DNA of 64,000 nucleotides from assembly GCF_900240945.1 (NCBI RefSeq), contig NZ_OESG01000013.1, positions 1,714,888 through 1,778,887 of the forward strand. The letters are read 5' to 3'. The notes beneath the pieces are model-generated. The model saw only the letters and a program-made list of their open reading frames with translations, did no database searches and was not told where the DNA came from. A program made the position numbers and the translations under genes. The DNA is from Mycobacterium sp. 3519A. GTDB taxonomy: Bacteria > Actinomycetota > Actinomycetes > Mycobacteriales > Mycobacteriaceae. Shown here piece after piece: positions 30,664 to 39,342 of this stretch (position 1 is the first letter of the stretch; each line of letters opens with the position of its first letter).

Positions 30664-31743
30664 GTGCGGCTACATGTGCGCGGCCGCGGGCTCCCGGACG
30701 GGGAGCCGGTCGAGTGGTGGATCGTCGACGGCGTATTGAGCGCCGAACCGGTCAGTGACGCGGAGACCATCTTCGGTGCTGACGGGGCTGGTGGATGGGT
30801 GCTGCCCGGGCTGGTCGACGCGCACTGCCACGTCGGCCTGGGCCAGGACGGCGAGGTCCCGCTGGACGAGGCCGTCGCGCATGCCGAGACCGAACGTGAC
30901 GTCGGCGCGCTGCTGCTGCGTGACGCCGGGTCGCCGACCGACACCCGCGGCTTCGACGACCGCGACGACCTGCCCCGCATCATCCGTGCCGGCAGGCACC
31001 TGGCCACGCCGAAGCGCTATCAGCGCGGATTCGCCCTCGAGTTGGAGGACGAATCGCAGTTGCCCGACGCGGTCGCCGAGCAGGCCCGCTGGGGCGACGG
31101 CTGGGTCAAGCTGGTGGGCGACTGGATCGACCGGGAGACCGGCGACCTGGCGCCGCTGTGGTCCGACGACATCCTCAAGCAGGCAATCGACGCCGCCCAC
31201 GACAACGGCGCCAGGGTCACCGCCCACGTGTTCAGCGAGGACGCGCTGCCCGGCCTGATCAACGCGGGCATCGACTGCATCGAGCACGGCACCGGACTGA
31301 CCGACGAAACCATCGAGTTGATGGTCGAGCACGGCACCGCGCTGGTGCCGACGCTGATCAACGTCGAGAACTTCCCCGGCATCGCCGCCGCGGCGCAGAA
31401 GTACCCGACCTACGCTCGGCACATGCGCGACCTCTACGCCAGTTGCTATCCGCGGACCAGCGCCGCGCTTGACGCAGGGATTCCGATCTACGCGGGCACC
31501 GACGCAGGCAGCACGGTGGCGCACGGCCGGATCGCGGACGAGATCGAGGCGCTCAAGCGCATCGGGATGAGCCCGACCGAGGCGCTGGGCGCCGCATGCT
31601 GGACAGCTCGAGAGTGGTTGGGGCGTCCCGGAATTCAGCACGGCGCGTCGGCCGATCTGGTGTGTTACGACGACGATCCGCGCTCCGGCGCCGAAGTGAT
31701 CAACAATCCCGCCCGCGTCATCCTGCGGGGCCGCGTTTTCTAA
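30664..31743 (+). CDS. Metal-dependent amidohydrolase
   Basis: 359 aa of the amidohydrolase superfamily (imidazolonepropionase/prolidase-like). Metal ligands are visible: VDAHCH near residue 53, Lys in DGWVKLVGDW, His in TAHVFS and CIEHGTGL, and Asp in YAGTDAGSTVAHG. These hydrolyse cyclic amides, imides or dipeptides; the substrate is not evident. GTG start one base after the hydratase stop. It ends 3 nt before the convergent dacB-like gene. Equivalent to Rv2915c. Confidence 0.9.
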   Translation: MRLHVRGRGLPDGEPVEWWIVDGVLSAEPVSDAETIFGADGAGGWVLPGLVDAHCHVGLGQDGEVPLDEAVAHAETERDVGALLLRDAGSPTDTRGFDDRDDLPRIIRAGRHLATPKRYQRGFALELEDESQLPDAVAEQARWGDGWVKLVGDWIDRETGDLAPLWSDDILKQAIDAAHDNGARVTAHVFSEDALPGLINAGIDCIEHGTGLTDETIELMVEHGTALVPTLINVENFPGIAAAAQKYPTYARHMRDLYASCYPRTSAALDAGIPIYAGTDAGSTVAHGRIADEIEALKRIGMSPTEALGAACWTAREWLGRPGIQHGASADLVCYDDDPRSGAEVINNPARVILRGRVF

Positions 31744-31746
31744 CGC

Positions 31747-32583
31747 TCACCGGTATTGGCTGAAGCCCCAATCCAGCAGGCCGATCGCCTGGCCGTACAT
31801 GTCGCCGTCGCCGTACATCTGCACGACGACGAGACGGTGGCCGTTGCGCTGGGCGGCCCCGACGAACGTCTGTTGCGCGAGGTTGGTGAACCCGGTCTTG
31901 CCAACGAGGGTGCCGGGGTAGCGCTTGAGCAACTGGTTCTGGTTGGCGATGGTCTTCGGCCCGTCGTCGGTCGGGAACAGCGACGACGGTTGACGCACGA
32001 TCGCGGCGAAGGCCGGATAGCGCAGGGCGGCGCGGTAGATGAGGGCCAGGTCGTACGGCGTCGTGATCGACTCCATCCCCGGGCCGTCGAGGCCCGACGG
32101 CGAGGATGCGTCCGTGTTCCGAGCGCCCAGCGCGGCGGCCTTGGCGTTCATCCGCGCAACGGCGGACTGGTAGCCGCCGAGGCCCTCGGCGAGCGTGTTG
32201 GCGGCGTCGTTGCCCGACACCAGCAGCAGGCCGTCGAGCAACTGCCGCACGGTGTACGGCCTGCCCGCCTTGACCCCGACGCACGAACACTCCACGTCGG
32301 TGTTCGCGGGCGCCGCAGTGATCACCGCGTTGAGCGGGAGCTGGTCCAGCACCACCATCGCGAGCAACGCCTTGATGGTGCTGGCCGGTGCGTGCGGCTG
32401 ATATGGGTTGCGGGAGGCCAGGATTCGACCGTTGTCGAGGTCGGCCAGCAGCCATGCCTGCGCGGGTCCCTGGGGAAGATCGACCGCGCCTGCCGGTTGG
32501 ATACCCGGCTCAGAGGCTGCCGGGGCGGCGACCAGTACGGCCGCGGACAGCGCGATGCTCCACGCGGCCAATAACTTTCGCAC
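31747..32583 (-). CDS. D-alanyl-D-alanine carboxypeptidase (DacB2-like), copy 1
   Basis: 278 aa exported low-molecular-mass penicillin-binding protein. The signal peptide spans residues 1-24 (ends APAASE). Active-site motifs: S68-x-x-K71 in APASTIK, SGN in LLVSGNDAAN and KTG in LVGKTGFTN. Trims the peptidoglycan stem peptide. A paralogue lies 62 nt upstream on the same strand. The homologue in M. tuberculosis is dacB2 (Rv2911), a single gene. Confidence 0.93.
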   Translation of the reverse strand: MRKLLAAWSIALSAAVLVAAPAASEPGIQPAGAVDLPQGPAQAWLLADLDNGRILASRNPYQPHAPASTIKALLAMVVLDQLPLNAVITAAPANTDVECSCVGVKAGRPYTVRQLLDGLLLVSGNDAANTLAEGLGGYQSAVARMNAKAAALGARNTDASSPSGLDGPGMESITTPYDLALIYRAALRYPAFAAIVRQPSSLFPTDDGPKTIANQNQLLKRYPGTLVGKTGFTNLAQQTFVGAAQRNGHRLVVVQMYGDGDMYGQAIGLLDWGFSQYR

Positions 32584-32645
32584 GGCCGCCGAGCGTACTC
32601 AGCTCGTTCGCCGGTGAGGTCTCGGATGCGTTGCGATTGCGCAAC

Positions 32646-33524
32646 TCAAAGCGTGCCGATGCCTGCGCCTGGGCTCTGGGCGAAGCCCCAGTCCAGAAGC
32701 CACGACGCTTGATCCCAATACGTCGGACCGCCTTCTTTGATCAGCCCGTACATCATCGCGATCACCAGTCGTCGACCGCCGCGGTCGGCGGCCGCGACGA
32801 ACGTCTTCTTGGCCGCATCGGTGAACCCGGTCTTTCCGCCGATCGCGCCGGGGTAGCGGTGCAGCAGTTCGTCCTCGTTGACCAGTTGCTTGTCGCCCGC
32901 ACCGGAGGGGAACATCGCCGTCGGCTGCGCAGTGATCTGAGCGAACGTCGGGTTGGCCATCGCGGCGCGGAAGATGATCGCAAGGTCACGCGGGGTGGTG
33001 GCACCCGATCCGGCGGGCCCGTCCAACCCGGACGGTGTCGTGGCGTGGGTGTTCACCGCGCCGAGCGACGCGGCCTTGGCGTTCATCTTCGCGACGGCCG
33101 CGTCGTAACCGCCGATCATGTCGGCCAGCGCGTTGGCGGCGTCGTTACCCGACGCCAGCAGCACCGCGTCGAGCAGTTGGCGCGCCGTGTAGGTGCCGCC
33201 CGGCTTGATGCCCACGCAGTTGCACTCGACCTGCGTGTCGGCCGCGGTGCCGACCACCGTCGCCTCGAGGTTGGGCAACTCCTCCAGCGCGGTCAGCGCC
33301 AGCAGCGTCTTGATCGTGCTCGCGGGCGGGTGCGCGACGTCCATGTCGCGGCCTGCCAGCACCTGTCCGGTGTCCATGTCGGCCACGATCCAGGCAGGCG
33401 CGGGACCGTCGGGGATCGGCACGCTGCCCACCGGTTGGATGTCCGCGTCGGCCGCGGCAACCGGCATGACCGACAGCGTGACCAGACTCAGGCAGGCGGC
33501 CAGCGCCGTGACGAATCTCCCCAT
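32646..33524 (-). CDS. D-alanyl-D-alanine carboxypeptidase (DacB2-like), copy 2
   Basis: 292 aa with a signal peptide (residues 1-25) and intact serine-peptidase motifs: S69-x-x-K72 in PPASTIK, SGN in LLASGNDAAN and KTG in GGKTGFTD. Clear tandem paralogue of the gene at 31747; the two would be transcribed together. Acts at the cell wall on D-Ala-D-Ala. Which copy is the orthologue of dacB2 cannot be settled here. Confidence 0.93.
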   Translation of the reverse strand: MGRFVTALAACLSLVTLSVMPVAAADADIQPVGSVPIPDGPAPAWIVADMDTGQVLAGRDMDVAHPPASTIKTLLALTALEELPNLEATVVGTAADTQVECNCVGIKPGGTYTARQLLDAVLLASGNDAANALADMIGGYDAAVAKMNAKAASLGAVNTHATTPSGLDGPAGSGATTPRDLAIIFRAAMANPTFAQITAQPTAMFPSGAGDKQLVNEDELLHRYPGAIGGKTGFTDAAKKTFVAAADRGGRRLVIAMMYGLIKEGGPTYWDQASWLLDWGFAQSPGAGIGTL

Positions 33525-33570
33525 GGAGTCTGCAGCCTAACCGGGCCGCTTCATCGTGTTCAATCGACGC

Positions 33571-33993
33571 ATGCTGAGCCTGGAGGAGATCTCGGACCGG
33601 TTCGAGATCCAGCAGTTGCTGATCGATTATTCGACGGCGATCGACAGCCGACGCTTCGACGATCTCGACCGGGTGTTCACCCCGGACGCCTACATCGACT
33701 ACCGGGCGATGGGCGGCATCGACGGTCATTTCCCCGAGGTGAAGGCGTGGCTGGCGGACACGCTGCCGAAGATCTTCGCCTCGCATGCGCACATGCTCGG
33801 CAACTTCGACGTGCGCATCTCCGGTGATACCGCGTCCTCGCGCACCTTCTGCTTCAACCCGATGGTGTTCGCGGGAGACAACAATCAGGTGATGTTCTGC
33901 GGGCTGTGGTACGTCGACGACTTCGTCCGCACCCCCCAGGGCTGGCGCATGAGCCGGCGCGTCGAGGAGAAGTGCTTCGACAACGTGGTCTAG
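33571..33993 (+). CDS. SnoaL/NTF2-like fold protein
   Basis: 140 aa from ATG 33571 (145 aa if GTG 33556 is used). The N-terminal EEISDRFEIQQLLIDYSTAIDSRRFDDLDRVFTPDA pattern is typical of SnoaL_4/NTF2-like proteins, a fold used by dehydratases, isomerases and steroid-binding enzymes. Divergent from dacB copy 2. Position matches Rv2910c. No catalytic assignment is possible from sequence. Confidence 0.85.
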   Translation: MLSLEEISDRFEIQQLLIDYSTAIDSRRFDDLDRVFTPDAYIDYRAMGGIDGHFPEVKAWLADTLPKIFASHAHMLGNFDVRISGDTASSRTFCFNPMVFAGDNNQVMFCGLWYVDDFVRTPQGWRMSRRVEEKCFDNVV

Positions 33994-34108
33994 TCACCCC
34001 TCTGGCGTGCTAGGGCCGCTTTCGACATCACGGCTGTGGAATCGGGCATTCCGGTGTCAGCCACGACCCTGGTGTCGATTTCGGCCATGGGACCGCGGGT
34101 CGGTGTTC

Positions 34109-34741
34109 CTAGGTGGGTCGCCTGCCGATGAGCAGATAGCGCGGTATTGGCTTGTCCTCGATCCGGCGCTCCTCGACCTGCAGGCCTGATTCTGCAAGTG
34201 CCGCGGCGATTTCGGCGACTGGGCGGATGGTGAACCCGTGCTTGACGAACGGTAGTCGCGCCATCACGTCCGGATCACCGATGCCGACCACCGCGCGGCC
34301 ACCGGGCCTCAGTACACGGGCGAGCTCGGCGCACGCCACGTCGAGCTCGGAGATGAAGTACACGGTGTTGACGGTGATCAGCGCGTCGAGGACACCGTCC
34401 TCGAGCGGAAGCTCGATCAGCGACCCGTGCGCCAACCGCAGCCGACTGTCACCGCCGAACGCCGACCTGGCTCTGCGCAACATGTCGTCGGCGATCTCGA
34501 TACCGTGCACGACGCCGTCCTCGCCGACTGCGGTCAACAACAGTTGCAGGCCGGCGCCGCCGCCGAAACCGATGTCCGCGGCGACGTTTCCGCGCTGGAT
34601 CTCGGCCGCATCCACAGCCGCGGCGATGGCTTTCGAATTGCCGCGGTTGAGCGATCGCGCGACGAACGGACTCAGGATGCCGTGTGGGCGGCCCAACTGT
34701 CCGGCCACCACCGCCAACATTCGCTCATGTAAGGACGTCAT
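34109..34741 (-). CDS. SAM-dependent class I methyltransferase
   Basis: 210 aa with motif I VAADIGFGGGAGLQLLL (about 53-69), motif II acidic residue in VHGIEIADDML and a post-core RVLRPGGRAVVGIGD. Resembles small UbiE/COQ5-type methyltransferases acting on small molecules or lipids. Converges on the SnoaL gene across 115 nt in which I see no further gene. A remnant lies immediately upstream. Substrate unknown. Confidence 0.88.
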   Translation of the reverse strand: MTSLHERMLAVVAGQLGRPHGILSPFVARSLNRGNSKAIAAAVDAAEIQRGNVAADIGFGGGAGLQLLLTAVGEDGVVHGIEIADDMLRRARSAFGGDSRLRLAHGSLIELPLEDGVLDALITVNTVYFISELDVACAELARVLRPGGRAVVGIGDPDVMARLPFVKHGFTIRPVAEIAAALAESGLQVEERRIEDKPIPRYLLIGRRPT

Positions 34742-34747
34742 GGTTTG

Positions 34748-34916
34748 TCATCTCAGCACTCGGTGCATCGCCCTCTTGATCGGATCCGACAGATACACGG
34801 AGACGAACACGTTGAAGATGTCTTCGCGTCCAGTCCTTGGTGTCCAGGTAGCGGCAGCACCGCGCCTTCAACTGCTTGATCGCCTCGATCTCCATCAGGG
34901 CGGTGGCATCGTCCAT
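34748..34916 (-). pseudogene. Remnant of a SnoaL/NTF2-like gene
   Basis: An ATG at 34916 opens MDDATALMEIEAIKQLKARC then CRYLDTKDW, a typical N-terminus of SnoaL-type proteins. After Trp29 the frame becomes Arg-rich and unlike the family. A different frame reads GREDIFNVFVSVYLSDP and so on to a TGA at 34748, seven nt before the methyltransferase ATG. A frame change or internal deletion in a former ~150-aa gene explains both. Confidence 0.5.
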
Positions 34917-34930
34917 AGCCGAAGCGTGAC

Positions 34931-34965
34931 ACGATTTCCGCTGGGAGCGGCTGTTCTGGCACAAT
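34931..34965 (+). promoter_or_regulatory. Predicted promoter of the rpsP operon
   Basis: ACGATTTC, 21 nt, then CACAAT followed by GAGCGGCTGTC. The same arrangement precedes rplS (39179-39212), and the shared string is TCTGGCACAAT. It leaves a leader of about 120 nt before rpsP. Confidence 0.45.
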
Positions 34966-35089
34966 GAGCGGCTGTCTGCCATGCGACTACGGCTGCATGG
35001 CGGTCACACACGTAAGGCAAAACCGGATCCGGGCATCCCGCCCGCGATCGCCGAATTGCAGCGTGGCAACCACAGGAGATCGTTTCATC

Positions 35090-35578
35090 ATGGCTGTCAA
35101 GATCAAGCTCACCCGGCTTGGCAAGATCCGCAACCCCCAGTACCGCATCGCCGTCGCCGACGCGCGCACCCGCCGCGATGGCCGCGCCATCGAGATCATC
35201 GGCCGCTACCACCCGAAGGAAGAGCCGAGCCTGATCGAGATCAACTCGGAGCGGGCCCAGTACTGGCTCGGCGTCGGCGCCCAGCCCACCGAACCGGTGT
35301 TGCAGCTGCTGAAGATCACCGGCGACTGGCAGAAGTTCAAGGGTCTGCCCGGCGCGGAGGGCACGCTGAAGGTCAAGGAGCCCAAGCCGTCCAAGTTGGA
35401 TCTGTTCAACGCCGCGCTCGCCGAGGCTGAGGGCGGACCGTCCACCGAGGCCACCACGCCCAAGAAGAAAAAGGCTCCGGCCAAGAAGGCCGCCGAGAAG
35501 GCCGAGGCCGCTGAGGCTGAGGCCCCCGCTGAGGCTGAGGCGCCGGCCGAGGCTGCCGCTGAGACCACCGAAAGCTGA
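35090..35578 (+). CDS. rpsP: 30S ribosomal protein S16
   Basis: 162 aa. The S16 domain (residues 1-80, [20 protein letters not shown]) is followed by a mycobacteria-type extension rich in Lys and then Ala/Glu repeats ([18 protein letters not shown]). Binds 16S rRNA in the 30S body. First gene of rpsP-KH-rimM-trmD. The frame is open upstream of the ATG, but conservation starts at MAVKIK. Confidence 0.98.
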   Translation: MAVKIKLTRLGKIRNPQYRIAVADARTRRDGRAIEIIGRYHPKEEPSLIEINSERAQYWLGVGAQPTEPVLQLLKITGDWQKFKGLPGAEGTLKVKEPKPSKLDLFNAALAEAEGGPSTEATTPKKKKAPAKKAAEKAEAAEAEAPAEAEAPAEAAAETTES

Positions 35579-35586
35579 CCGCGGCC

Positions 35587-35829
35587 ATGAGCTCTGTCGT
35601 CGTTGACGCCGTCGAGCATCTGGTCCGCGGGATCGTCGACAATCCCGACGATGTCCGGGTCGACATGGTGACCAGTCGTCGCGGCCGCACCGTCGAGGTG
35701 CATGTGCATCCCGACGACCTCGGCAAGGTCATCGGCCGCGGTGGTCGCACCGCGACCGCGCTGCGCACGCTGGTCGCCGGGATCGGCGGCCGAGGCATCC
35801 GCGTCGACGTGGTGGACACCGACCAGTAA
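35587..35829 (+). CDS. KH-domain RNA-binding protein
   Basis: 80 aa, one KH domain with the GxxG loop in [18 protein letters not shown]. Members of this family (KhpA-like) bind RNA with KhpB and influence ribosome maturation and cell shape. It lies 8 nt after rpsP and 7 nt before rimM. Equivalent to Rv2908c. Confidence 0.95.
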   Translation: MSSVVVDAVEHLVRGIVDNPDDVRVDMVTSRRGRTVEVHVHPDDLGKVIGRGGRTATALRTLVAGIGGRGIRVDVVDTDQ

Positions 35830-35836
35830 GGGTCGT

Positions 35837-36355
35837 ATGGACCTGGTAGTCGGGCGGGTCGTCAAAGCGCACGGCGTCACCGGCGAAGTGGTCGTCGAGA
35901 TTCGCACCGACGACCCCGATACCCGCTTCGCGCCTGGTTCGACGCTGCGCGGCAGGCCATCTCGCGGTGGTCGCGAAAGCCGGTACGTCATCGAGTCGGT
36001 CCGCGACCACGCCGGACGGCTGCTGGTGCGGCTGGCCGGGGTGACCGATCGCGATACCGCGGATTCCTTGCGGGGCACCGTATTTCTCGTCGACTCCGCC
36101 GACCTGCCGCCGATCGACGATCCCGACGAGTTCTACGACCACCAACTCGAAGGGCTGCACGTGGTGACCACCGCAGGCGTGGCCGTCGGCTCGGTGGCAG
36201 AGGTATTGCACACCGCGGCAGGCGAATTGCTGTCGGTGCGAAACGACGACGGTGAGGTGCTGGTGCCGTTCGTCAGCGCCATCGTGACGTCGGTGTCGCT
36301 GGCCGACCAGACGATCGTGATCGACCCGCCCGAGGGCCTGCTGGAGCTGGGCTGA
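35837..36355 (+). CDS. rimM: Ribosome maturation factor RimM
   Basis: 172 aa. The N-terminal RimM domain starts [20 protein letters not shown] and the C-terminal PRC barrel includes [14 protein letters not shown]. Assists assembly of the 30S head around S19. The ATG at 35837 follows the KH gene by 7 nt; the frame is open further upstream but the conserved start is clear. The stop lies just before the trmD ATG. Confidence 0.96.
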   Translation: MDLVVGRVVKAHGVTGEVVVEIRTDDPDTRFAPGSTLRGRPSRGGRESRYVIESVRDHAGRLLVRLAGVTDRDTADSLRGTVFLVDSADLPPIDDPDEFYDHQLEGLHVVTTAGVAVGSVAEVLHTAAGELLSVRNDDGEVLVPFVSAIVTSVSLADQTIVIDPPEGLLELG

Positions 36356-36356
36356 C

Positions 36357-37034
36357 ATGCGAATTGACGTCGTCACGATCTTCCCGGGTTATCTGGATCC
36401 GCTGCGACAGTCGTTGCCCGGCAAGGCGATTGAGGCGGGCATCGTCGACGTCGCGGTACACGATCTGCGCCGGTGGACACACGACGTGCACAAGTCCGTC
36501 GACGACTCGCCGTACGGCGGCGGTCCAGGCATGGTGATGAAGGCACCGGTGTGGGGCGAGGCGCTGGACGAAATCTGTTCGGACGAAACGCTGTTGATCG
36601 TTCCGACCCCGGCGGGACGACTGTTCACACAGGCCGACGCGCACCGCTGGAGCACGGAGAAGCATCTGGTGTTCGCATGCGGCCGATACGAGGGCATCGA
36701 CCAGCGGGTCATCGACGACGCGGCACGCCGGATGCGTGTCGAGGAGGTGTCGATCGGCGACTACGTGCTGCCTGGCGGTGAATCGGCCACGCTCGTGATG
36801 ATCGAGGCGGTGGTGCGCCTGCTGCCCGACGTGCTCGGCAATCCCGCGTCGCACCAACAGGATTCGCATTCGAACGGGTTGCTGGAGGGGCCGAGCTACA
36901 CCAGGCCGCCGAGTTGGCGCGGCCTTGACGTGCCCGAGGTGCTGCTGTCGGGTGACCACGCGAAGATCGCGGCGTGGCGCCACGAGCAGGGACTGCAGCG
37001 GACGCGGGAGCGCCGCCCCGACCTGCTGGACTAG
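36357..37034 (+). CDS. trmD: tRNA (guanine37-N1)-methyltransferase
   Basis: 225 aa SPOUT-class enzyme making m1G37 to prevent +1 frameshifting. The N-terminus [38 protein letters not shown] and the knot loop [12 protein letters not shown] are all intact. Its TAG stop lies within the left target duplication of the IS element, so the gene is not damaged by the insertion. Confidence 0.98.
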   Translation: MRIDVVTIFPGYLDPLRQSLPGKAIEAGIVDVAVHDLRRWTHDVHKSVDDSPYGGGPGMVMKAPVWGEALDEICSDETLLIVPTPAGRLFTQADAHRWSTEKHLVFACGRYEGIDQRVIDDAARRMRVEEVSIGDYVLPGGESATLVMIEAVVRLLPDVLGNPASHQQDSHSNGLLEGPSYTRPPSWRGLDVPEVLLSGDHAKIAAWRHEQGLQRTRERRPDLLD

Positions 37035-37035
37035 A
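37030..37035. repeat. Left target-site duplication of the IS element
   Basis: ACTAGA, identical to 38129-38134. Fits the NCTAGN target known for IS481. Contains the trmD stop codon. Confidence 0.9.
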
Positions 37036-38128
37036 TGTACTGACCACGGACGTTGGTGACGGCGTGGTGAGGTGACAAGACGAAGACCTCCGAGTGGAGT
37101 GCGAGCTGTCTAGGAACGCTCACCGATCTCGGAGGTCTTCGTGGTTCACCGTAATGCCCCTCTGTCCGAAACCGGTCGTCTGCGGCTGGCTCAATGCGTC
37201 GTCGATGACGGGTGGTCGCGTCGTCGCGCGGCTGAACGCTTCCAGGTGTCGGTGACCACCGTCTGTCGGTGGGTGGATCGCTATCTCGAGCTGGGCGAGG
37301 CCGGGATGGCCGACCGCAGCTCACGGCCGCATCACAGCCCCAATCGCACGCCGGTACGGACAGAGCGGCGCGTCATCGGGGTGCGTGTCACCCGACGGTG
37401 GGGGCCGGCCCGGATCGCCTACCTGCTGCGGTTGAACGTCTCCACGGTGCACAACGTGCTGCGCCGTTACGGCATTGCCAAACTGCGTTGGCTCGACCGC
37501 GCGACCGGGCGCGTGGTGCGGCGCATGGAATCGGCCGCATGTGGTGATCTCGTGCACGTCGATGTCAAGAAGCTGGGCAAGATCCCCGCCGGCGGCGGTT
37601 GGCGCATGCTGGGCCGGCAGGCAGGTAAGCACAACACGCAAGCCGATAAGAGTTCGGGACGGCGCAGTAAGTACCGCAATCCGGTGCGGGGCTACCACTT
37701 CCTGCACACGGCTCTGGACGCGCATTCGCGGCTGGCCTACTCCGAGATGCTGGCCGACGAACGCAAGGAGACCGCGTCCGAGTTCTGGGGACGCGCCAAC
37801 GCATGGTTCATCGAGCAAGGAATCATTGTTCAAAAGGTGTTGACCGACAACGGATCCTGCTACCGGTCACACGCCTTCCGCAAGGCGCTGGGCGACGACA
37901 TCGAGCATCGCCGCACACGGCCGTATCGGCCGCAGACCAACGGGAAGGTGGAGCGATTCCACCGGACCCTCGCCGATGAGTGGGCCTACGCCCGGTTGTA
38001 CACCAGCGACGAACAGCGCTGCCAGGAGTACCCACGGTGGCTGCACAACTACAATCACCACCGCGGCCACACAGCACTCGGGGGTCAACCACCAGCCAGC
38101 CGTGTACCTAACCTCTCAGGTCAGTACA
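37036..38128 (+). mobile_element. IS481-family insertion sequence
   Basis: 1093 bp element bounded by terminal repeats beginning TGTACTGACC at the left (37036-37045) and ending GGTCAGTACA at the right (38119-38128), with imperfect complementarity continuing some 10 nt inward. A perfect 6-bp duplication ACTAGA flanks it. One full-length transposase gene. Intact ends and duplication point to a recent insertion. It sits between the stops of convergent trmD and lppW, which in ancestral form would have overlapped in CTAG. Confidence 0.93.
37080..37142 (+). promoter_or_regulatory. Hairpin covering the transposase ribosome-binding site
   Basis: ACGAAGACCTCCGAG (37080-37094) and CTCGGAGGTCTTCGT (37128-37142) are perfect 15-bp complements around a 33-nt loop. 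The right arm holds the Shine-Dalgarno GGAGGT and the first two bases of the GTG start. A transcript entering from trmD would carry both arms and hide the start. Confidence 0.7.
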
Positions 38129-38133
38129 ACTAG
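37141..38133 (+). CDS. IS481-family DDE transposase
   Basis: 330 aa. An N-terminal helix-turn-helix (RRRAAERFQVSVTTVCRWVDR) is followed by an RNase H-like DDE core: first Asp in LVHVDVKKLGK, second in VLTDNGSCYRS, Glu in GKVERFHRTL. GTG start lies in a strong hairpin. The last sense codon (AAC) straddles the element end and the TAG stop at 38131-38133 is supplied by the target duplication, not by the element. The gene appears functional. Confidence 0.95.
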   Translation: MVHRNAPLSETGRLRLAQCVVDDGWSRRRAAERFQVSVTTVCRWVDRYLELGEAGMADRSSRPHHSPNRTPVRTERRVIGVRVTRRWGPARIAYLLRLNVSTVHNVLRRYGIAKLRWLDRATGRVVRRMESAACGDLVHVDVKKLGKIPAGGGWRMLGRQAGKHNTQADKSSGRRSKYRNPVRGYHFLHTALDAHSRLAYSEMLADERKETASEFWGRANAWFIEQGIIVQKVLTDNGSCYRSHAFRKALGDDIEHRRTRPYRPQTNGKVERFHRTLADEWAYARLYTSDEQRCQEYPRWLHNYNHHRGHTALGGQPPASRVPNLSGQYN

Positions 38134-38134
38134 A
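38129..38134. repeat. Right target-site duplication of the IS element
   Basis: ACTAGA, identical to 37030-37035. On the plus strand it gives the transposase stop (TAG), on the minus strand the lppW stop. Confidence 0.9.
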
Positions 38135-39074
38135 TCCGGCCGCCCGGGAACATCGTCTTGACGGCCTGGGTGATCGTGTTGCGCGCGGTGACGTCGTCGA
38201 CGGGCTGCATCGAGGCGATGGCCATCACGTACCGACGGTCGGGTCCGACCACGCCGGTCGACCAGTGCACCCAATTGGCGCCGTTCCAACAGCAGAACCA
38301 GCCCTGCTTGACGGCCACCGGCTCGGCGAACAGCCCCTCGGGGATCCCGAACCGCTGCGGATAGATCCCGCCTGGCTGAGTGCCGTCCGGCGCAGTGGGC
38401 GTCGACGCTGCCAGGTTGGCCATGATGAGGTTGGCCCGCTCCGGGGGCAACCCGCCCTTACCGGACAGCAGCTTGTCGTAGTACTCGACGAGGTCGGCTG
38501 TCGTGCTCGTGGTGTTGAACCACCGCCCGTTGTACGGCGTCGAGGTCGACGCCAAGCCGTAGCGCGCGGTGACCCGCGAGACGATCGCGCTGCCGCCGCT
38601 GCGATTCCAGAAGACCTCGGCGGCGCTGTCGTCGGAAGACCGCAGCATCGCGTCGAACGCCTGCCGGTCGGCGGGGGAGAGCTGGGTCTGGCCCTGAGCC
38701 TCCTGCAGCAAGAGGTCGTCGGCGATGAACAGCTTGACCACCGACGCGATCGGCATCGCCTCGCCGTTGCCGTTGGACAGGATCTGCCCGGTGTTGCGGT
38801 CGAGAACGGTGATCGTGATGTCGGCGCCGGCCTTCGAGGCCTCGGCGGTGGCCTGCCGGATGCGGTCATCCAGGCCGGTGAACGTCGCGGCGGGCTCGTC
38901 GGGCGGCGACTCCGGCAGCGGCGCCCTGGTGCCCATCGGCGCGACGACCGTCAGTTGCGGCGGCGCGGACTCGGCGGAGTCGCCGTACACCTTTGCTTCA
39001 CAACCAGCGATCAGGGGGACCGCAACGACGACAGCTGCGGTCGCCGTGACCAGTTTCGGCGGCCGCCCTCGCAT
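38130..39074 (-). CDS. lppW: Lipoprotein LppW, beta-lactamase-like fold
   Basis: 314 aa. A signal peptide ends in the lipobox LIAGC with Cys25 as lipidation site, so it is membrane-anchored on the outer face. The mature domain resembles class A beta-lactamase or DD-peptidase folds, with an SxxK-like SVVK in IASVVKLFIADDLLL. The KTG-like motif is not evident, so enzyme activity is doubtful. Matches Rv2905. The stop codon lies in the right target duplication of the IS. Confidence 0.9.
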   Translation of the reverse strand: MRGRPPKLVTATAAVVVAVPLIAGCEAKVYGDSAESAPPQLTVVAPMGTRAPLPESPPDEPAATFTGLDDRIRQATAEASKAGADITITVLDRNTGQILSNGNGEAMPIASVVKLFIADDLLLQEAQGQTQLSPADRQAFDAMLRSSDDSAAEVFWNRSGGSAIVSRVTARYGLASTSTPYNGRWFNTTSTTADLVEYYDKLLSGKGGLPPERANLIMANLAASTPTAPDGTQPGGIYPQRFGIPEGLFAEPVAVKQGWFCCWNGANWVHWSTGVVGPDRRYVMAIASMQPVDDVTARNTITQAVKTMFPGGRI

Positions 39075-39178
39075 GGTCCTCCTTGCCGATTTGTCACCCC
39101 CTGACGGTGGTCAAGCCTAGCCGCTGACCGTACTCAGCGTATGGTTAGTTGGCCTTGGCGTTTCGGGGGTCGGCCGTG

Positions 39179-39212
39179 ACGATTTCAGGGATCGACGCCG
39201 ATCTGGCACAAT
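39179..39212 (+). promoter_or_regulatory. Predicted promoter of rplS
   Basis: ACGATTTC, 20 nt, CACAAT, then TGAGCAGTTGTC; nearly the same as the element before rpsP. It implies a leader of about 125 nt. I see no further gene in the rest of the 268-nt gap after lppW. Confidence 0.45.
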
Positions 39213-39342
39213 TGAGCAGTTGTCCGCGCAGGCCCAGTTTGCCCGCCGCGCGACGCCCCAGATAGGCCCGACAGACCGGCTCGGCGACGCGTCACCTCGT
39301 GACCCACTGTCCGCAGCCGCCAACAACAAGGAAGTGTCTCCG

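Noticed and set aside
34964..35089. In-frame extension upstream of rpsP
   Set aside because: S16 begins at MAVKIK in all relatives and the extension is in the leader right after the promoter-like element.
37036..38128. Possibility that the IS disrupted trmD or lppW
   Set aside because: Both genes keep full length, and their stop codons are inside the two target-duplication copies.
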